A DNA stretch of 64,000 nucleotides, from assembly GCF_005048155.1 (NCBI RefSeq), contig NZ_SUMB01000004.1:1-64000 (forward strand). The letters run 5' to 3'. Source of the stretch: Streptomyces piniterrae (GTDB taxonomy: Bacteria; Actinomycetota; Actinomycetes; Streptomycetales; Streptomycetaceae). The position numbers were made by a program, and so were the translations under genes. Positions 25,025-33,149 of the stretch are shown piece by piece. A model generated the notes under the pieces. The model was given only the letters and a program-made list of their open reading frames with translations, was not told the origin of the DNA and made no database searches. The first letter of the stretch is position 1. Every line of letters begins with the position of its first letter.

Positions 25025-25551
25025 CCGGCACGATCTTCCGCAAGGGCGGCCACGCCACGACGTGGAGATCGGGCGCCGGGCAAGGGCGGAGCGCCTCTCG
25101 ACATCGCGCGTGATCGTGATTTCGACGTCGTAGGTGTCGTTCATCACGATGTCGAAGGTCAGGACGGCCTGTTGCCGTGCCACCCGGGTGCCCGAGTAGG
25201 GTCGGGGGCTGCGTGTTGGCTGACGGCTGCACCCTGGCCTTCCGGCCCTTGTGAGGGCACATGCGTGAGTGGTCTTCCCGGCCCCACCCGGGAAGGGCGC
25301 ATGGCATGCGCAAGTACGGGAACCCTCCGTAGGCGCCGGGCACCGGGATGCGGCTCCGAGGTCTCACGGGCAGTACGGCGGACCCCCGGGTCCGTCCCCC
25401 CACACACAAAGAGTCGCGCGTGCGCGGCCGCAGATCAGGAGCACCAGTGCAGGGCATCCCCCACATAGCCAGCACACCGGACGACGGGCGATCGTCGTCG
25501 CCACCCCCTGCCCGCAGGGAGGAGTACCCGGCGCAGCCCACGGGGCGGGAC
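25025..25551 (+). other. Structured leader region upstream of matAB-like operon
   Basis: A 527-bp gap without a supportable gene. It holds an 8-bp perfect hairpin (CTTCCCGG / CCGGGAAG, 25274-25295) and several further GC-rich inverted segments towards 25350. It could be the monooxygenase terminator plus a long 5' leader for the exopolysaccharide genes. A minus-strand frame from 25183 (VARQQAVLTFDIVMNDTYDV) is not supported further on. Confidence 0.4.
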
Positions 25552-25956
25552 ATGACACAGCGCATGCCGCACCGGGTCGCTGCGCCTCACGTGACCCAGG
25601 CGGCACGGCATCCCCAGGACGCCGACCCCCAACTCCCTGTCTTCATCGATGAGTCGGGCTGGCGCAGGCGGGCGCTGCAAGGCATGGCGCTGGCCGTGGG
25701 CTGCGCCTGCCTCGGGTATCTGCTGTTCGTCGGAACGCTGGTCAGCGGACTCCGGCAGCCCGTCGGCACGCAGCCGCCGAGTTTGAGCGGACCGGTGCCT
25801 TCCGGGCCGGTCACCGGCAAGTCGCAGCATGGCTACGCCGCACCGGGCCGAGCCGAGGCGCACCGGCCGCCGGCCAGGACCCAAGCGGACCGCGGCGACC
25901 ACCGCCCGCCGTCCGGCAGATCCGCCCCGCCGCCGGCCGGAGGCCTGAAGCAGTGA
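25552..25956 (+). CDS. Small membrane protein preceding MatB-like synthase (MatA-like position)
   Basis: 134 residues with one transmembrane helix (about 44-66: ALAVGCACLGYLLFVGTLVSG) and a Pro/Gly/Ser-rich extracellular tail; the N-terminus (about 43 residues) is cytoplasmic. It overlaps the next gene by 4 bp (GTGA), so it is coupled to the polysaccharide synthase. In Streptomyces a small protein gene (matA) precedes matB, which makes poly-N-acetylglucosamine for pellet formation; this gene has that position, but I cannot confirm homology from sequence alone. It may help assemble or export the polymer. Confidence 0.7.
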   Translation: MTQRMPHRVAAPHVTQAARHPQDADPQLPVFIDESGWRRRALQGMALAVGCACLGYLLFVGTLVSGLRQPVGTQPPSLSGPVPSGPVTGKSQHGYAAPGRAEAHRPPARTQADRGDHRPPSGRSAPPPAGGLKQ

Positions 25957-28070
25957 GTCGGCGTACCGCTGTCCGCCGCCCGCCGCGCGGACACTGGATC
26001 GTCCTCCTGCTGGTCCTTCTGGTGGTCGCCGTCGCCCTCCTCTTCGAGGGCTGGACGACCCACCAGGTCGACGCCGCGCGCACCAAACCGCCGTGCACCC
26101 GGCCGATTCCGCGCGACGTGGACGACGGGAAGCCGCTGCTGCGGTTCGGCCCGAAGGGGGTCACCACCGCGGCCATGCCGCCGGGGACCGTCGCGCTCAC
26201 CTTCGACGGCGGGTTCGACCCGGTGTGGACGCCGCGCCTGCTCGACCTGCTGCACAGGCACCACGCGCGGGCCACCTTCTTCGTCTACGGGAAGGACGCG
26301 GCCGAGCACCCGAAGCTGATGAAGCGGATCCTGTACGAGGGCCACGAGATCGGCTCGTACACCTACAGCGGCGGCGACCTCGGTGCCGCCTCCTCGCTGC
26401 GTGCGCACCTTGAACTGTCGCTCACCCAGACCGCTTTCGCGGGCGCGGCCGGCCTCAACACCACCCTGCTGCGGCTGCCGCACACCACGGCCGCGGACAC
26501 GCTCTGCGGACCCGAGTGGCCGGCGGCGAAGCGTGCGGCGGCGCAGGGGTATCTGGTGGTCGCCTCGGACCACAAGGACCGCAAGCCGTGGCGGGGGCTC
26601 GTGACGCAGCACAGCCAGACCGACCTCGGCTACCACGAGGCCGAGGATCTGCTGCAGGACCGCAGCGTGAAACGATTCACCACGATCAGCGGCGGCCTCG
26701 GCCGCCCTTCCTTCCTCAACGAGGTCCCGGTTGCCCAGGAGATCAAGGGCGAAGGCCTGATCTTGTCGCAGCGGCTCGGGCACGCCTTCCTCACCGTGAT
26801 GGTGTGGACGCTGACCCTCACGGGCGTCCTCGGCGTGCTGCGGATGCTCCTGTTCGCGGTGTTCGCCCGGCTCCACGTGCGCAGACTGCACCGGTACCGG
26901 CCCGGCGCACCACGGCTGCGCGCGGTGCGGGACCCGGTGACGGTCCTGGTGCCCGCGTACAACGAGGAGGCCGGCATCGCCTCCACCGTGTACTCGTTGC
27001 TCGTTTCCACCCACCCGCAGTTGCAGATCATCGTGATCGACGACGGCTCGACCGACGCCACCGCCGACATCGCCGAGCAGATCGACGACCCGCGGGTGAC
27101 GGTGATCCGGCAGCCCAACGGCGGCAAGCCCAGCGCCCTCAACACCGGCCTGGCGCATGCCCGGCACGACATCGTCGTCATGGTCGACGCGGACACCATC
27201 TTCGAGCCCGAGGCGCTGGCCCGGCTGGTCCAGCCGCTCGCCCATCCGGCGGTCGGTGCGGTCAGCGGCAACACCAAGGTCGGCAACCGGCGCCGCCTGC
27301 TGGGCAAATGGCAGCATCTGGAGTACGTCCTCGGCTTCAACCTCGACCGGCGGATGTTCGAGGTCCTGGAGTGCATGCCGACGGTGCCGGGGGCGATCGG
27401 CGCGTTCCGCAGGGACGCACTGATGGGCGTCGGCGGCGTCAGCGACGAGACCCTGGCCGAGGACACCGACCTCACGATGGCGCTCTGGCAGGCCGGCTGG
27501 CGTGTCGTCTACGAGGAGTCGGCGGTCGCCTGGACCGAAGTGCCCAGCACCGTGCGGCAGTTGTGGCGCCAGCGCTACCGCTGGTGCTACGGCACCCTCC
27601 AGTCGATGTGGAAGCACCGTCACGCGGTGACGGAGGTCGGCCCCGCCGGACGCTTCGGCCGTCGTGTGCTGCTCTACGTCACGCTGTTCCAGATCGTGCT
27701 GCCGCTGTGCGCACCGGTCGTGGACATGTTCGCCCTGTTCGGGGCGCTGTTCCGGGACCCATTGGAGGCGGCCCTCGTCTGGTTCGGGTTCCTCTCCGTC
27801 CAGCTGGTCACCGCCGCGTACGCGCTGCGGCTCGACCGCGAACGGCTGCGCGTGCTGTGGGTGCTGCCGCTCCAGCAGTTCGTCTACCGGCAGTTGATGT
27901 ACCTGGTGGTCATCCACTCCGTGACCACGGCGCTGCTCGGCACCCGCCTGAAGTGGCACAGCATGAAGCGCACCGGAACCGCCGACCCGTATCTGCTCGA
28001 AGCGCCGCCCGCGGAGACATCCGGAGATCCGCTCGACGAGCCGCTTCCGCGGCGGAGCCTGCCGTCGTAG
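25953..28070 (+). CDS. MatB-type bifunctional polysaccharide deacetylase / GT2 glycosyltransferase
   Basis: 705 residues. One transmembrane helix (about 15-32) precedes a NodB-type deacetylase domain (about 78-250); then helices near 280-300, a processive GT2 domain (about 325-580) and two C-terminal helices. GT2 motifs are complete: VLVPAYNEEAGI, VIDDGSTDAT, MVDADTIFEP (DxD), EDTDLTMAL and QRYRW (QxxRW). The deacetylase site is not: TFDDG has become TFDGG (residues 83-87) and the metal-binding HTxxH appears as YTYSG (136-140). So polymer synthesis, probably of beta-1,6-GlcNAc as for MatB, should work while deacetylation probably does not. GTG start overlaps the previous gene. Confidence 0.88.
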   Translation: MSRRTAVRRPPRGHWIVLLLVLLVVAVALLFEGWTTHQVDAARTKPPCTRPIPRDVDDGKPLLRFGPKGVTTAAMPPGTVALTFDGGFDPVWTPRLLDLLHRHHARATFFVYGKDAAEHPKLMKRILYEGHEIGSYTYSGGDLGAASSLRAHLELSLTQTAFAGAAGLNTTLLRLPHTTAADTLCGPEWPAAKRAAAQGYLVVASDHKDRKPWRGLVTQHSQTDLGYHEAEDLLQDRSVKRFTTISGGLGRPSFLNEVPVAQEIKGEGLILSQRLGHAFLTVMVWTLTLTGVLGVLRMLLFAVFARLHVRRLHRYRPGAPRLRAVRDPVTVLVPAYNEEAGIASTVYSLLVSTHPQLQIIVIDDGSTDATADIAEQIDDPRVTVIRQPNGGKPSALNTGLAHARHDIVVMVDADTIFEPEALARLVQPLAHPAVGAVSGNTKVGNRRRLLGKWQHLEYVLGFNLDRRMFEVLECMPTVPGAIGAFRRDALMGVGGVSDETLAEDTDLTMALWQAGWRVVYEESAVAWTEVPSTVRQLWRQRYRWCYGTLQSMWKHRHAVTEVGPAGRFGRRVLLYVTLFQIVLPLCAPVVDMFALFGALFRDPLEAALVWFGFLSVQLVTAAYALRLDRERLRVLWVLPLQQFVYRQLMYLVVIHSVTTALLGTRLKWHSMKRTGTADPYLLEAPPAETSGDPLDEPLPRRSLPS

Positions 28071-28148
28071 TGAGGGGGCGGAGGGGAGGGAGGGAACCGG
28101 CGAGCTGCCGCGCGAGTCGGACCTGGGACGTGACCAAGGGAGTTGACC

Positions 28149-29540
28149 ATGACAGACCCGCTTGACCAGCGGGCCGGACGCACCACACCCACGGGGGAAC
28201 AGGGCTGGAACGACGACGCCGGGAGCCGTCCCGTGCACCAGGGGCCGGTGCAGGTGACGGGCGATCTGTGGCGCCCGGAGCCGGGCGGCGGCCGGGGGCC
28301 GCACGTCGGCCCTGTGCTGTACGCGGATCCGGATCCGTACGCCGATCCTGATCCGTACCCCGGCCAGCGCTCGTACGCGGCCCCGGAAGACGGCTCCGAC
28401 GCGCGTGAGCGGTTCGCCGATCGCCCCAGCTCGCGCTACGGGCCCCGGCGCGCCCACGCCCGGCAGCCGAAGAAGCGCAGGAGGCTGCGGCGGGCGGTGC
28501 TCGTCCTGCTGGGCGTTGTGGTCGTCGCGGCGGGCGGCACGTACGGCTGGGCCGAGACCCGGCTCCAACGTGACGTCGACCTCAGCGCGTACGGGGACCG
28601 TCCGCCGCCCGGCGAAGGCACCAACTACCTCATCGTGGGCTCGGACAGCCGCGACGGGCTCTCCGAGGGCGACGTGAAGGACCTGCACGCCGGCGGGGGC
28701 GGCGGGCGGCGCACCGACTCGATGATGCTGCTGCACACCGGGGCCCACGGGACCAGCATGGTCAGCCTGCCGCGTGACTCCTGGGTCACCCTGCCCGGCC
28801 GTCTCGACACGCTGACGGGCAAGACCAAGCGGCCCGAAGGGGACAAGCTGAACGCCGCCTTCTCCTACGGCGGCCCCGAACTGCTGGTGCACACCGTCGA
28901 GAAGAACACCGGGCTGCGCATCGACCACTATGCGGAGATCGGGTTCGCGGGGTTCGTGAACATCGTCGACGCCATCGGCGGCGTTCGGATGTGCCTGGAC
29001 CGGGACATCAAGGACGAGAAGTCGGGCGCCGATCTGCGCAAGGGCTGTCACACCCTGAGCGGCAAGCAGGCGCTCGCCTTCGTCCGCCAGCGGCACCAGG
29101 AGAAGGAGGGCGACCTGGGCCGGTCGAAGAACCAGCAGAAGTTCCTGTCGACCCTCGCCCACCAGGCCGCCCGGCCCGACACCCTCTTCGACCCGATGGA
29201 GATCGGCCCGGCCGTGGAGGCCGGGCTCGACACGCTCATCGTCGACGAGGACATGAGCCTGCAGGATCTCACCAGGATCTTCCGCGCCGTGCAGAACGTC
29301 ACGGGCGGACACGGCAAGCAGATCAACGTGCCCGTGTCCGGCATCGGCGTCCCGACCTCCAAGGGCAACGTACTGAAGTGGGACGCCAGGAGGTCGGCCC
29401 GGCTCTTCGACGACCTGCGGCACGACCGGCCGGTGAAGGAGACGGGGAAGACATCCCGGCACCGGGGCGGTGCCGCCAGCCGCGCGCCGAAGCGTGGTGG
29501 CCGCCCACAGCAGCAGGAACAGCAGCGGGCCGGACGGTGA
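28149..29540 (+). CDS. LytR-CpsA-Psr (LCP) family phosphotransferase
   Basis: 463 residues: a disordered acidic/Pro-rich N-terminus (1-100) with ADPDPYADPDPY repeats, a transmembrane helix (about 115-135), then the extracellular LCP domain. LCP landmarks: NYLIVGSDSRDG, GRRTDSMMLLH, SLPRDSWV, KLNAAFSYGGPELLVHTVE, DHYAEIGFAGFVNIVDAIGGV, ALAFVRQRH. LCP enzymes move lipid-linked glycopolymers onto peptidoglycan. Being 78 bp after matB-type synthase, it may anchor that polymer to the wall or a related teichulosonic/teichuronic polymer. ATG 28149 with AAGGGAG upstream; a TTG two codons earlier is less likely. Confidence 0.88.
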   Translation: MTDPLDQRAGRTTPTGEQGWNDDAGSRPVHQGPVQVTGDLWRPEPGGGRGPHVGPVLYADPDPYADPDPYPGQRSYAAPEDGSDARERFADRPSSRYGPRRAHARQPKKRRRLRRAVLVLLGVVVVAAGGTYGWAETRLQRDVDLSAYGDRPPPGEGTNYLIVGSDSRDGLSEGDVKDLHAGGGGGRRTDSMMLLHTGAHGTSMVSLPRDSWVTLPGRLDTLTGKTKRPEGDKLNAAFSYGGPELLVHTVEKNTGLRIDHYAEIGFAGFVNIVDAIGGVRMCLDRDIKDEKSGADLRKGCHTLSGKQALAFVRQRHQEKEGDLGRSKNQQKFLSTLAHQAARPDTLFDPMEIGPAVEAGLDTLIVDEDMSLQDLTRIFRAVQNVTGGHGKQINVPVSGIGVPTSKGNVLKWDARRSARLFDDLRHDRPVKETGKTSRHRGGAASRAPKRGGRPQQQEQQRAGR

Positions 29541-29543
29541 AAT

Positions 29544-29578
29544 CGATGGTCCCGGCCTCTCTCAGGTCGGGACCATCG
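29544..29578. terminator. Hairpin terminator between LCP and P450 genes
   Basis: Perfect 11-bp inverted repeat (CGATGGTCCCG / CGGGACCATCG, 13-nt loop) directly after the LCP stop. It can serve the convergent P450 operon too. Confidence 0.8.
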
Positions 29579-29645
29579 TGCTGTCGGGTCGTGTCGTGTC
29601 GGATCGCGTTGTGTTGGGCGCCGACTCACGCCGGCATTGCGGTTC

Positions 29646-30833
29646 CTACCAGGCGACCGGCAGGCGCTCGGGGATGCGCTTCATAAAGCGGGTGCGCCAT
29701 ACGAGTTGGTCGACGGGGACGGCCAGATGCAGGCCGGGTATACGGGTGGTGAGTGCCTCGATCGCTATCTCGATGTGCTTCTTGCCGAGCGGTACGGCTG
29801 GGCAGTAGTGCCCGCCGTAGCCGAACGAGAGGTGAGCGGCCGCGTTGGGCCGGTCGATGTCGATGGTGTGCGGGTCGGGGAACACGCTCTCGTCGGTGTT
29901 GGCGGCCTCGACCAGGACGAGGACGAGTTCACCCTTCTTGATCTCCGTGTCGCCGAGCTGCATGTCTTCCATGGCCAGGCGGGGCAGTCCGTCGGCGATG
30001 GACAGGTTCACACGCAGCAGTTCATCTACGGCGGCCGGTATCTTGCCGGGCTCCGCGCACAGCTGCTCCCACACATCGGGGTTCTGAAGGAGCGTGAACA
30101 CCGCCATGGTCAAGGCTCCCATGGTGGAGATGACTCCGGCACCGAACATGGTGACGCCGACGGTGGCAAGCATCTCGTCGGTGAGGTGCGCATAGTCGGG
30201 GTCCCCACGGAGGGCGGCGAGTTCGGCCATGAGCCCGTCGGTGGCGGGGTCGTTGAGCCGCCCGGTCATGTAGGCGATGTCCCGATCCCAGTTCAGGCGC
30301 GCCCCGGTGATGGGGCATGCCGAGTTCATGAACGCGATGTCGAGACTGGACGCCAACAGCGGTGCGTCATCGCGGGGTATGCCGAGGATGTGGCAGTGCA
30401 GGTGCTCGGCGTAGGGGTTGGCGAACTGTCCGCGCAGGTCGACCGGCGGGCCGTAGCCGAGGATCCCGTCGACCAGGTGGGCGGCGTGGTCGGTCATCCA
30501 CTCCGGCAGGCCACCGACCCTGGGGTTGATCGCCTTGAGTACGGCCTTCCGCAGTCCGGCGCCGGTGATGTTGCCCATGTTGTTGACCACCTCGGGCGGG
30601 ATGGTCAGCGCGTACTGCCGGGGGACGCCTGGGGCGGACGTGTCCTTGAGGCTGAAGCGTGGGTCTTCGAGCACCTGTCTGCAGAGCTCGTAGGAGGAGA
30701 CGAGCCACGCCTCGTCCCCGGCGATGGTGCGCACCCGCGTGACCGGGGTGGCGCGAAGCTGCTCGATCTCCTGGGGCAGGCGGTCGCCGCGCGCGGAGAA
30801 CGGGAAGTCGATCAGGCTCGGGGCGGTCGTCAC
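29646..30833 (-). CDS. CYP121-like cytochrome P450 (cyclodipeptide oxidase, mycocyclosin synthase type)
   Basis: 395 residues, closely resembling M. tuberculosis CYP121 (396) as I recall it: PFSARGDRLP, EAWLVSSYELCRQVLEDPRF, PPEVVNNMGNITGAGLRKAV, NWDRDIAYM (Trp182), FGAGVISTMGAL with Ser236 in the I-helix (Ser237 of CYP121), and the end QLVWRTRFMKRIPERLPVAW. The haem loop is HLSFGYGGHYCPAVPLG, with Cys344 as thiolate. CYP121 couples the two Tyr rings of cyclo(Tyr-Tyr) to mycocyclosin. Two substrate-site residues differ: CYP121 Gln385-Arg386 are Met384-Lys385 here. It overlaps the CDPS gene by 4 bp and is the second gene of the operon. Confidence 0.93.
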   Translation of the reverse strand: MTTAPSLIDFPFSARGDRLPQEIEQLRATPVTRVRTIAGDEAWLVSSYELCRQVLEDPRFSLKDTSAPGVPRQYALTIPPEVVNNMGNITGAGLRKAVLKAINPRVGGLPEWMTDHAAHLVDGILGYGPPVDLRGQFANPYAEHLHCHILGIPRDDAPLLASSLDIAFMNSACPITGARLNWDRDIAYMTGRLNDPATDGLMAELAALRGDPDYAHLTDEMLATVGVTMFGAGVISTMGALTMAVFTLLQNPDVWEQLCAEPGKIPAAVDELLRVNLSIADGLPRLAMEDMQLGDTEIKKGELVLVLVEAANTDESVFPDPHTIDIDRPNAAAHLSFGYGGHYCPAVPLGKKHIEIAIEALTTRIPGLHLAVPVDQLVWRTRFMKRIPERLPVAW

Positions 30834-31543
30834 TGGTCGTTTCCTTCGGTGAGATTGCCGGCGGGGGTGATCACGGCGTGGCCCTGGTTGCGTGTGGCGC
30901 GCAGGCCATGCCCGCGTGAGTAGAGGAGATCGGCCATCGGCAGTGCCTGGTGGTAGCAGTTGAGCGACGAGGGGACGCCCATGATTGCGGGGGTGTCGAT
31001 GAACAGCGGCGCTTCGGCACAGATGTAGTCGAGGCAGACCTGACGCTGACGGTCCGTGGGCTGCTGCCCGTGGAGAACCTTGCTGGTGAGGAACTGGACC
31101 ACGAGCTGTTCACAGACCTCGCGGAACGCCGGGTCGGTGGACAGCCGATCGTCGAGGCTCTCGCGTATGACCCGATAGGCGGGGATGTCCAGCAGCGCGG
31201 ACATGGGGCGGCCGCGGAGCCGGGAGCCGTCCGGATCCAGCGCGGCAACGGCGGCGGTCACCTTGGCCCGTACACCGCGCAGGTTCTTCACGGCCTTGCG
31301 CTGGGCGTCGATGGCCGGATAGCCGAGCGCCTCATACATGTCGGCGACATGCAGATCCGTATAGATGAGATCGACCTGACGGAAGGTCTCCAATCCCCAG
31401 GCGGCGAGGCTGAGGACTCGCTGATGGGTGAAGTAGGAGTTCCCCGGAGAGATGCCGATGACGGCGTGATCACCTTCGTCGGTGATGACTTGGCAGTGCG
31501 GGGTGTACGGACGGACGTGAAAAGTTTCGGTCGCTGTCGTCAA
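30830..31543 (-). CDS. tRNA-dependent cyclodipeptide synthase (NYH subfamily, Rv2275-like)
   Basis: A 237-residue CDPS, which joins two aminoacyl-tRNAs into a diketopiperazine. The nucleophile lies in GISPGNSYF: Ser32 with Asn35; the second-site residues are Tyr173 and Glu177 in DYICAEAPLF, and Tyr197-His198 in CYHQ. These are the AlbC residues Ser37, Asn40, Tyr178, Glu182, Tyr202, His203 with a constant offset of 5, which places it in the NYH group. Blocks such as VRPYTPHCQVI, YTDLHVADMYEALG, KAVKNLRGVRAK and LRATRNQGHAVITP match the cyclodityrosine synthase Rv2275. The likely product is cyclo(Tyr-Tyr), passed to the coupled P450. First gene of the operon. Confidence 0.94.
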   Translation of the reverse strand: MTTATETFHVRPYTPHCQVITDEGDHAVIGISPGNSYFTHQRVLSLAAWGLETFRQVDLIYTDLHVADMYEALGYPAIDAQRKAVKNLRGVRAKVTAAVAALDPDGSRLRGRPMSALLDIPAYRVIRESLDDRLSTDPAFREVCEQLVVQFLTSKVLHGQQPTDRQRQVCLDYICAEAPLFIDTPAIMGVPSSLNCYHQALPMADLLYSRGHGLRATRNQGHAVITPAGNLTEGNDQ

Positions 31544-31812
31544 GAGACGATGTCCCTACGTGCCGCTAGTCCCTGGGAACCCCGTGTTCCCGGTGTGGCG
31601 GCGACACCGGAAACCTACCTGACTGTCGGTTCTGAATGATGTAGAACCAGGCAGTAACTCGCAGGTCAGACCGCATAGTTGAGTTCATATCGCGTTCACA
31701 AGCACGGCCTGACAATGGCGAACGAGCTCGCCGCCAAGCCGCTCAGGCCGAACCCGCCGGGCGGGGAACGCGCACCGTTCCCCGCCATCCCCCGTCATTC
31801 CCCGCCTGTCCG

Positions 31813-31863
31813 CGCCTGTCCACGGCTGTCCGCGGCTGTCCGCGGCTGTCCGCGGCTGTCCGC
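31813..31863. repeat. 10-bp tandem repeat
   Basis: Four to five copies of GGCTGTCCGC (with CGCCTGTCCGC and CACGGCTGTCC variants) just downstream of the glycosyltransferase stop. Confidence 0.8.
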
Positions 31864-31866
31864 GCC

Positions 31867-31881
31867 GGGGGCTCCGCCCCC
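31867..31881. terminator. Short hairpin after glycosyltransferase
   Basis: GGGGGC TCC GCCCCC, a 6-bp G:C stem with 3-nt loop, 11 bp downstream of the glycosyltransferase stop (minus strand). Confidence 0.55.
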
Positions 31882-31891
31882 CGACTGTCGA

Positions 31892-33085
31892 TCAGCCCAC
31901 CGGCTCCTCCACAAGCTGCTCCTCGATCAGATCCACGGCCCGACGCGTACCGCCCTCGGTGCGCACCTCGGCCCACAGCCATGCCGAGCGTGCGGCGACC
32001 TGTGAATCGCCGATGAGTTCCATCAGGGCGGTGCGCAGCGCCGCCGCCGTGACGTCCGCGGTGTCGATCCGACGGGCGACACCCAGTTCGACGAGCCGGT
32101 CGGCGTAGAGGCACTGGTCGGCCCCGTGCGGTACCGCGATCATCGGCACACCGGCGTACAGGCCCTCACTACTGCTCCCCATCCCGGTGTGCGTCACCCA
32201 TGCGTCCACCTGTTCAAGGATCGTCAACGGCGGCACCCACGGCAGCACTTCGAAGTTGGGAGGAATCCGTTCCCCCTTCTTGGCCGGATCGCTGCCACCG
32301 CCGGTCTGGAGCACCACATGCCAGCCCGGAAGATCCGCGAAGGCCGCCACACACTGCCCGTAGATCTCCCGCTGCCCGGGATAGGCCGAGCCGCCCAGCG
32401 ACACCAGCAGCACTTTCTCCGCACCGGCCGGCCGCTTCCAGCCGCTCTGCTTTTCACCGGTGCCGCAGCACGGGCCGACGAACGTCACCGCCTCGGTGTC
32501 GACCCGGTCCGCATGTGGCTGCATGGCGCGCGGGATCAGGGCCAGCACCCGCGGCGGCCGACCTGTGAACTCCTCCACGTTCGTGGTCACCGCACCGCAC
32601 CGGGCCAGCCAGGCCGCGAACCGCTCTCGGTGGGCGGGACCTCCGGGCAGCCCCGCAAACGCCGCACCCATCTCCTCCTGGGCCCCCTCCCAGGCCACAT
32701 GCGTCGGCGACAGCTGGACGAGGCCGCGGCCCTGCGCCTCAGCCAGCGCGCGGCCCGCGTACGCGCCGATGTCGTAGAGGTAGAGGTCGGCGGGGCTCTC
32801 GTCGTACGCGGCGTGCAGCTGTGGCAGTACGGCCATCGCCTCATCGAGGAAGAGGGAGGCGGCGGCGATGGGATCCTGCGGCCAGTCGCCGGCGGCGGCC
32901 GGCAGAGTGGAGGTCAAGCGGACCAGCTCCGCACCGGTGTCGGTAACCAGCTCGGCGACGTGGTCGGCGTTGGCGTACGTCACGCGATGGCCGCGGGCCA
33001 CCAGCTCACGGATGATCTCCAGGCTGGGCAGCACATGGTCGACCATAGGCGTGCCGATCATAGCGATATGGGCTGGAAGAGGCAT
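31892..33085 (-). CDS. Macrolide-type (MGT/OleD-like) UDP-glycosyltransferase
   Basis: A 397-residue GT1-family enzyme. The N-terminal acceptor domain begins MPLPAHIAMIGTPMVDHVLPSLEIIRELV split by its GHRVTYA strand; the C-terminal donor domain has VLLVSLGGSAYPGQ, FEVLPWVPPLTILEQVDAWVTHTG (the His of the UDP-binding site) and GVPMIAVPHGADQCLYADRLVELGVAR. Relatives such as Mgt of S. lividans and OleD attach glucose to macrolides, inactivating them, and accept many aglycones. ATG 33085 follows CCAAGGAAGTTTCCGAT. It could glycosylate a foreign macrolide or a local phenolic such as a cyclodityrosine product; the latter is speculation from proximity. Confidence 0.88.
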   Translation of the reverse strand: MPLPAHIAMIGTPMVDHVLPSLEIIRELVARGHRVTYANADHVAELVTDTGAELVRLTSTLPAAAGDWPQDPIAAASLFLDEAMAVLPQLHAAYDESPADLYLYDIGAYAGRALAEAQGRGLVQLSPTHVAWEGAQEEMGAAFAGLPGGPAHRERFAAWLARCGAVTTNVEEFTGRPPRVLALIPRAMQPHADRVDTEAVTFVGPCCGTGEKQSGWKRPAGAEKVLLVSLGGSAYPGQREIYGQCVAAFADLPGWHVVLQTGGGSDPAKKGERIPPNFEVLPWVPPLTILEQVDAWVTHTGMGSSSEGLYAGVPMIAVPHGADQCLYADRLVELGVARRIDTADVTAAALRTALMELIGDSQVAARSAWLWAEVRTEGGTRRAVDLIEEQLVEEPVG

Positions 33086-33149
33086 ATCGGAAACTTCCTT
33101 GGATAGAGGTCTACGGCAGGTAAACGCCGAGGGCGCGAATGGGCAACGC

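Larger units (their letters stand above)
31544..31891. other. Promoter region of CDPS operon and tail of glycosyltransferase gene
   Basis: A 348-bp gap. The right part has the CDPS promoter (not resolved), the left part a 10-bp repeat and a hairpin that ends the glycosyltransferase gene. No coding frame is convincing. Confidence 0.5.

Noticed and set aside
25262-25340. Cobalamin riboswitch suggested by GGGAAGGGC
   Set aside because: The other conserved boxes are missing and the downstream genes are not B12-linked.
25833-29462. Open frame of 1,209 codons on the minus strand
   Set aside because: It runs antisense to the MatB and LCP genes and arises from high GC third positions; it has no domain and the plus-strand genes have clear motifs.
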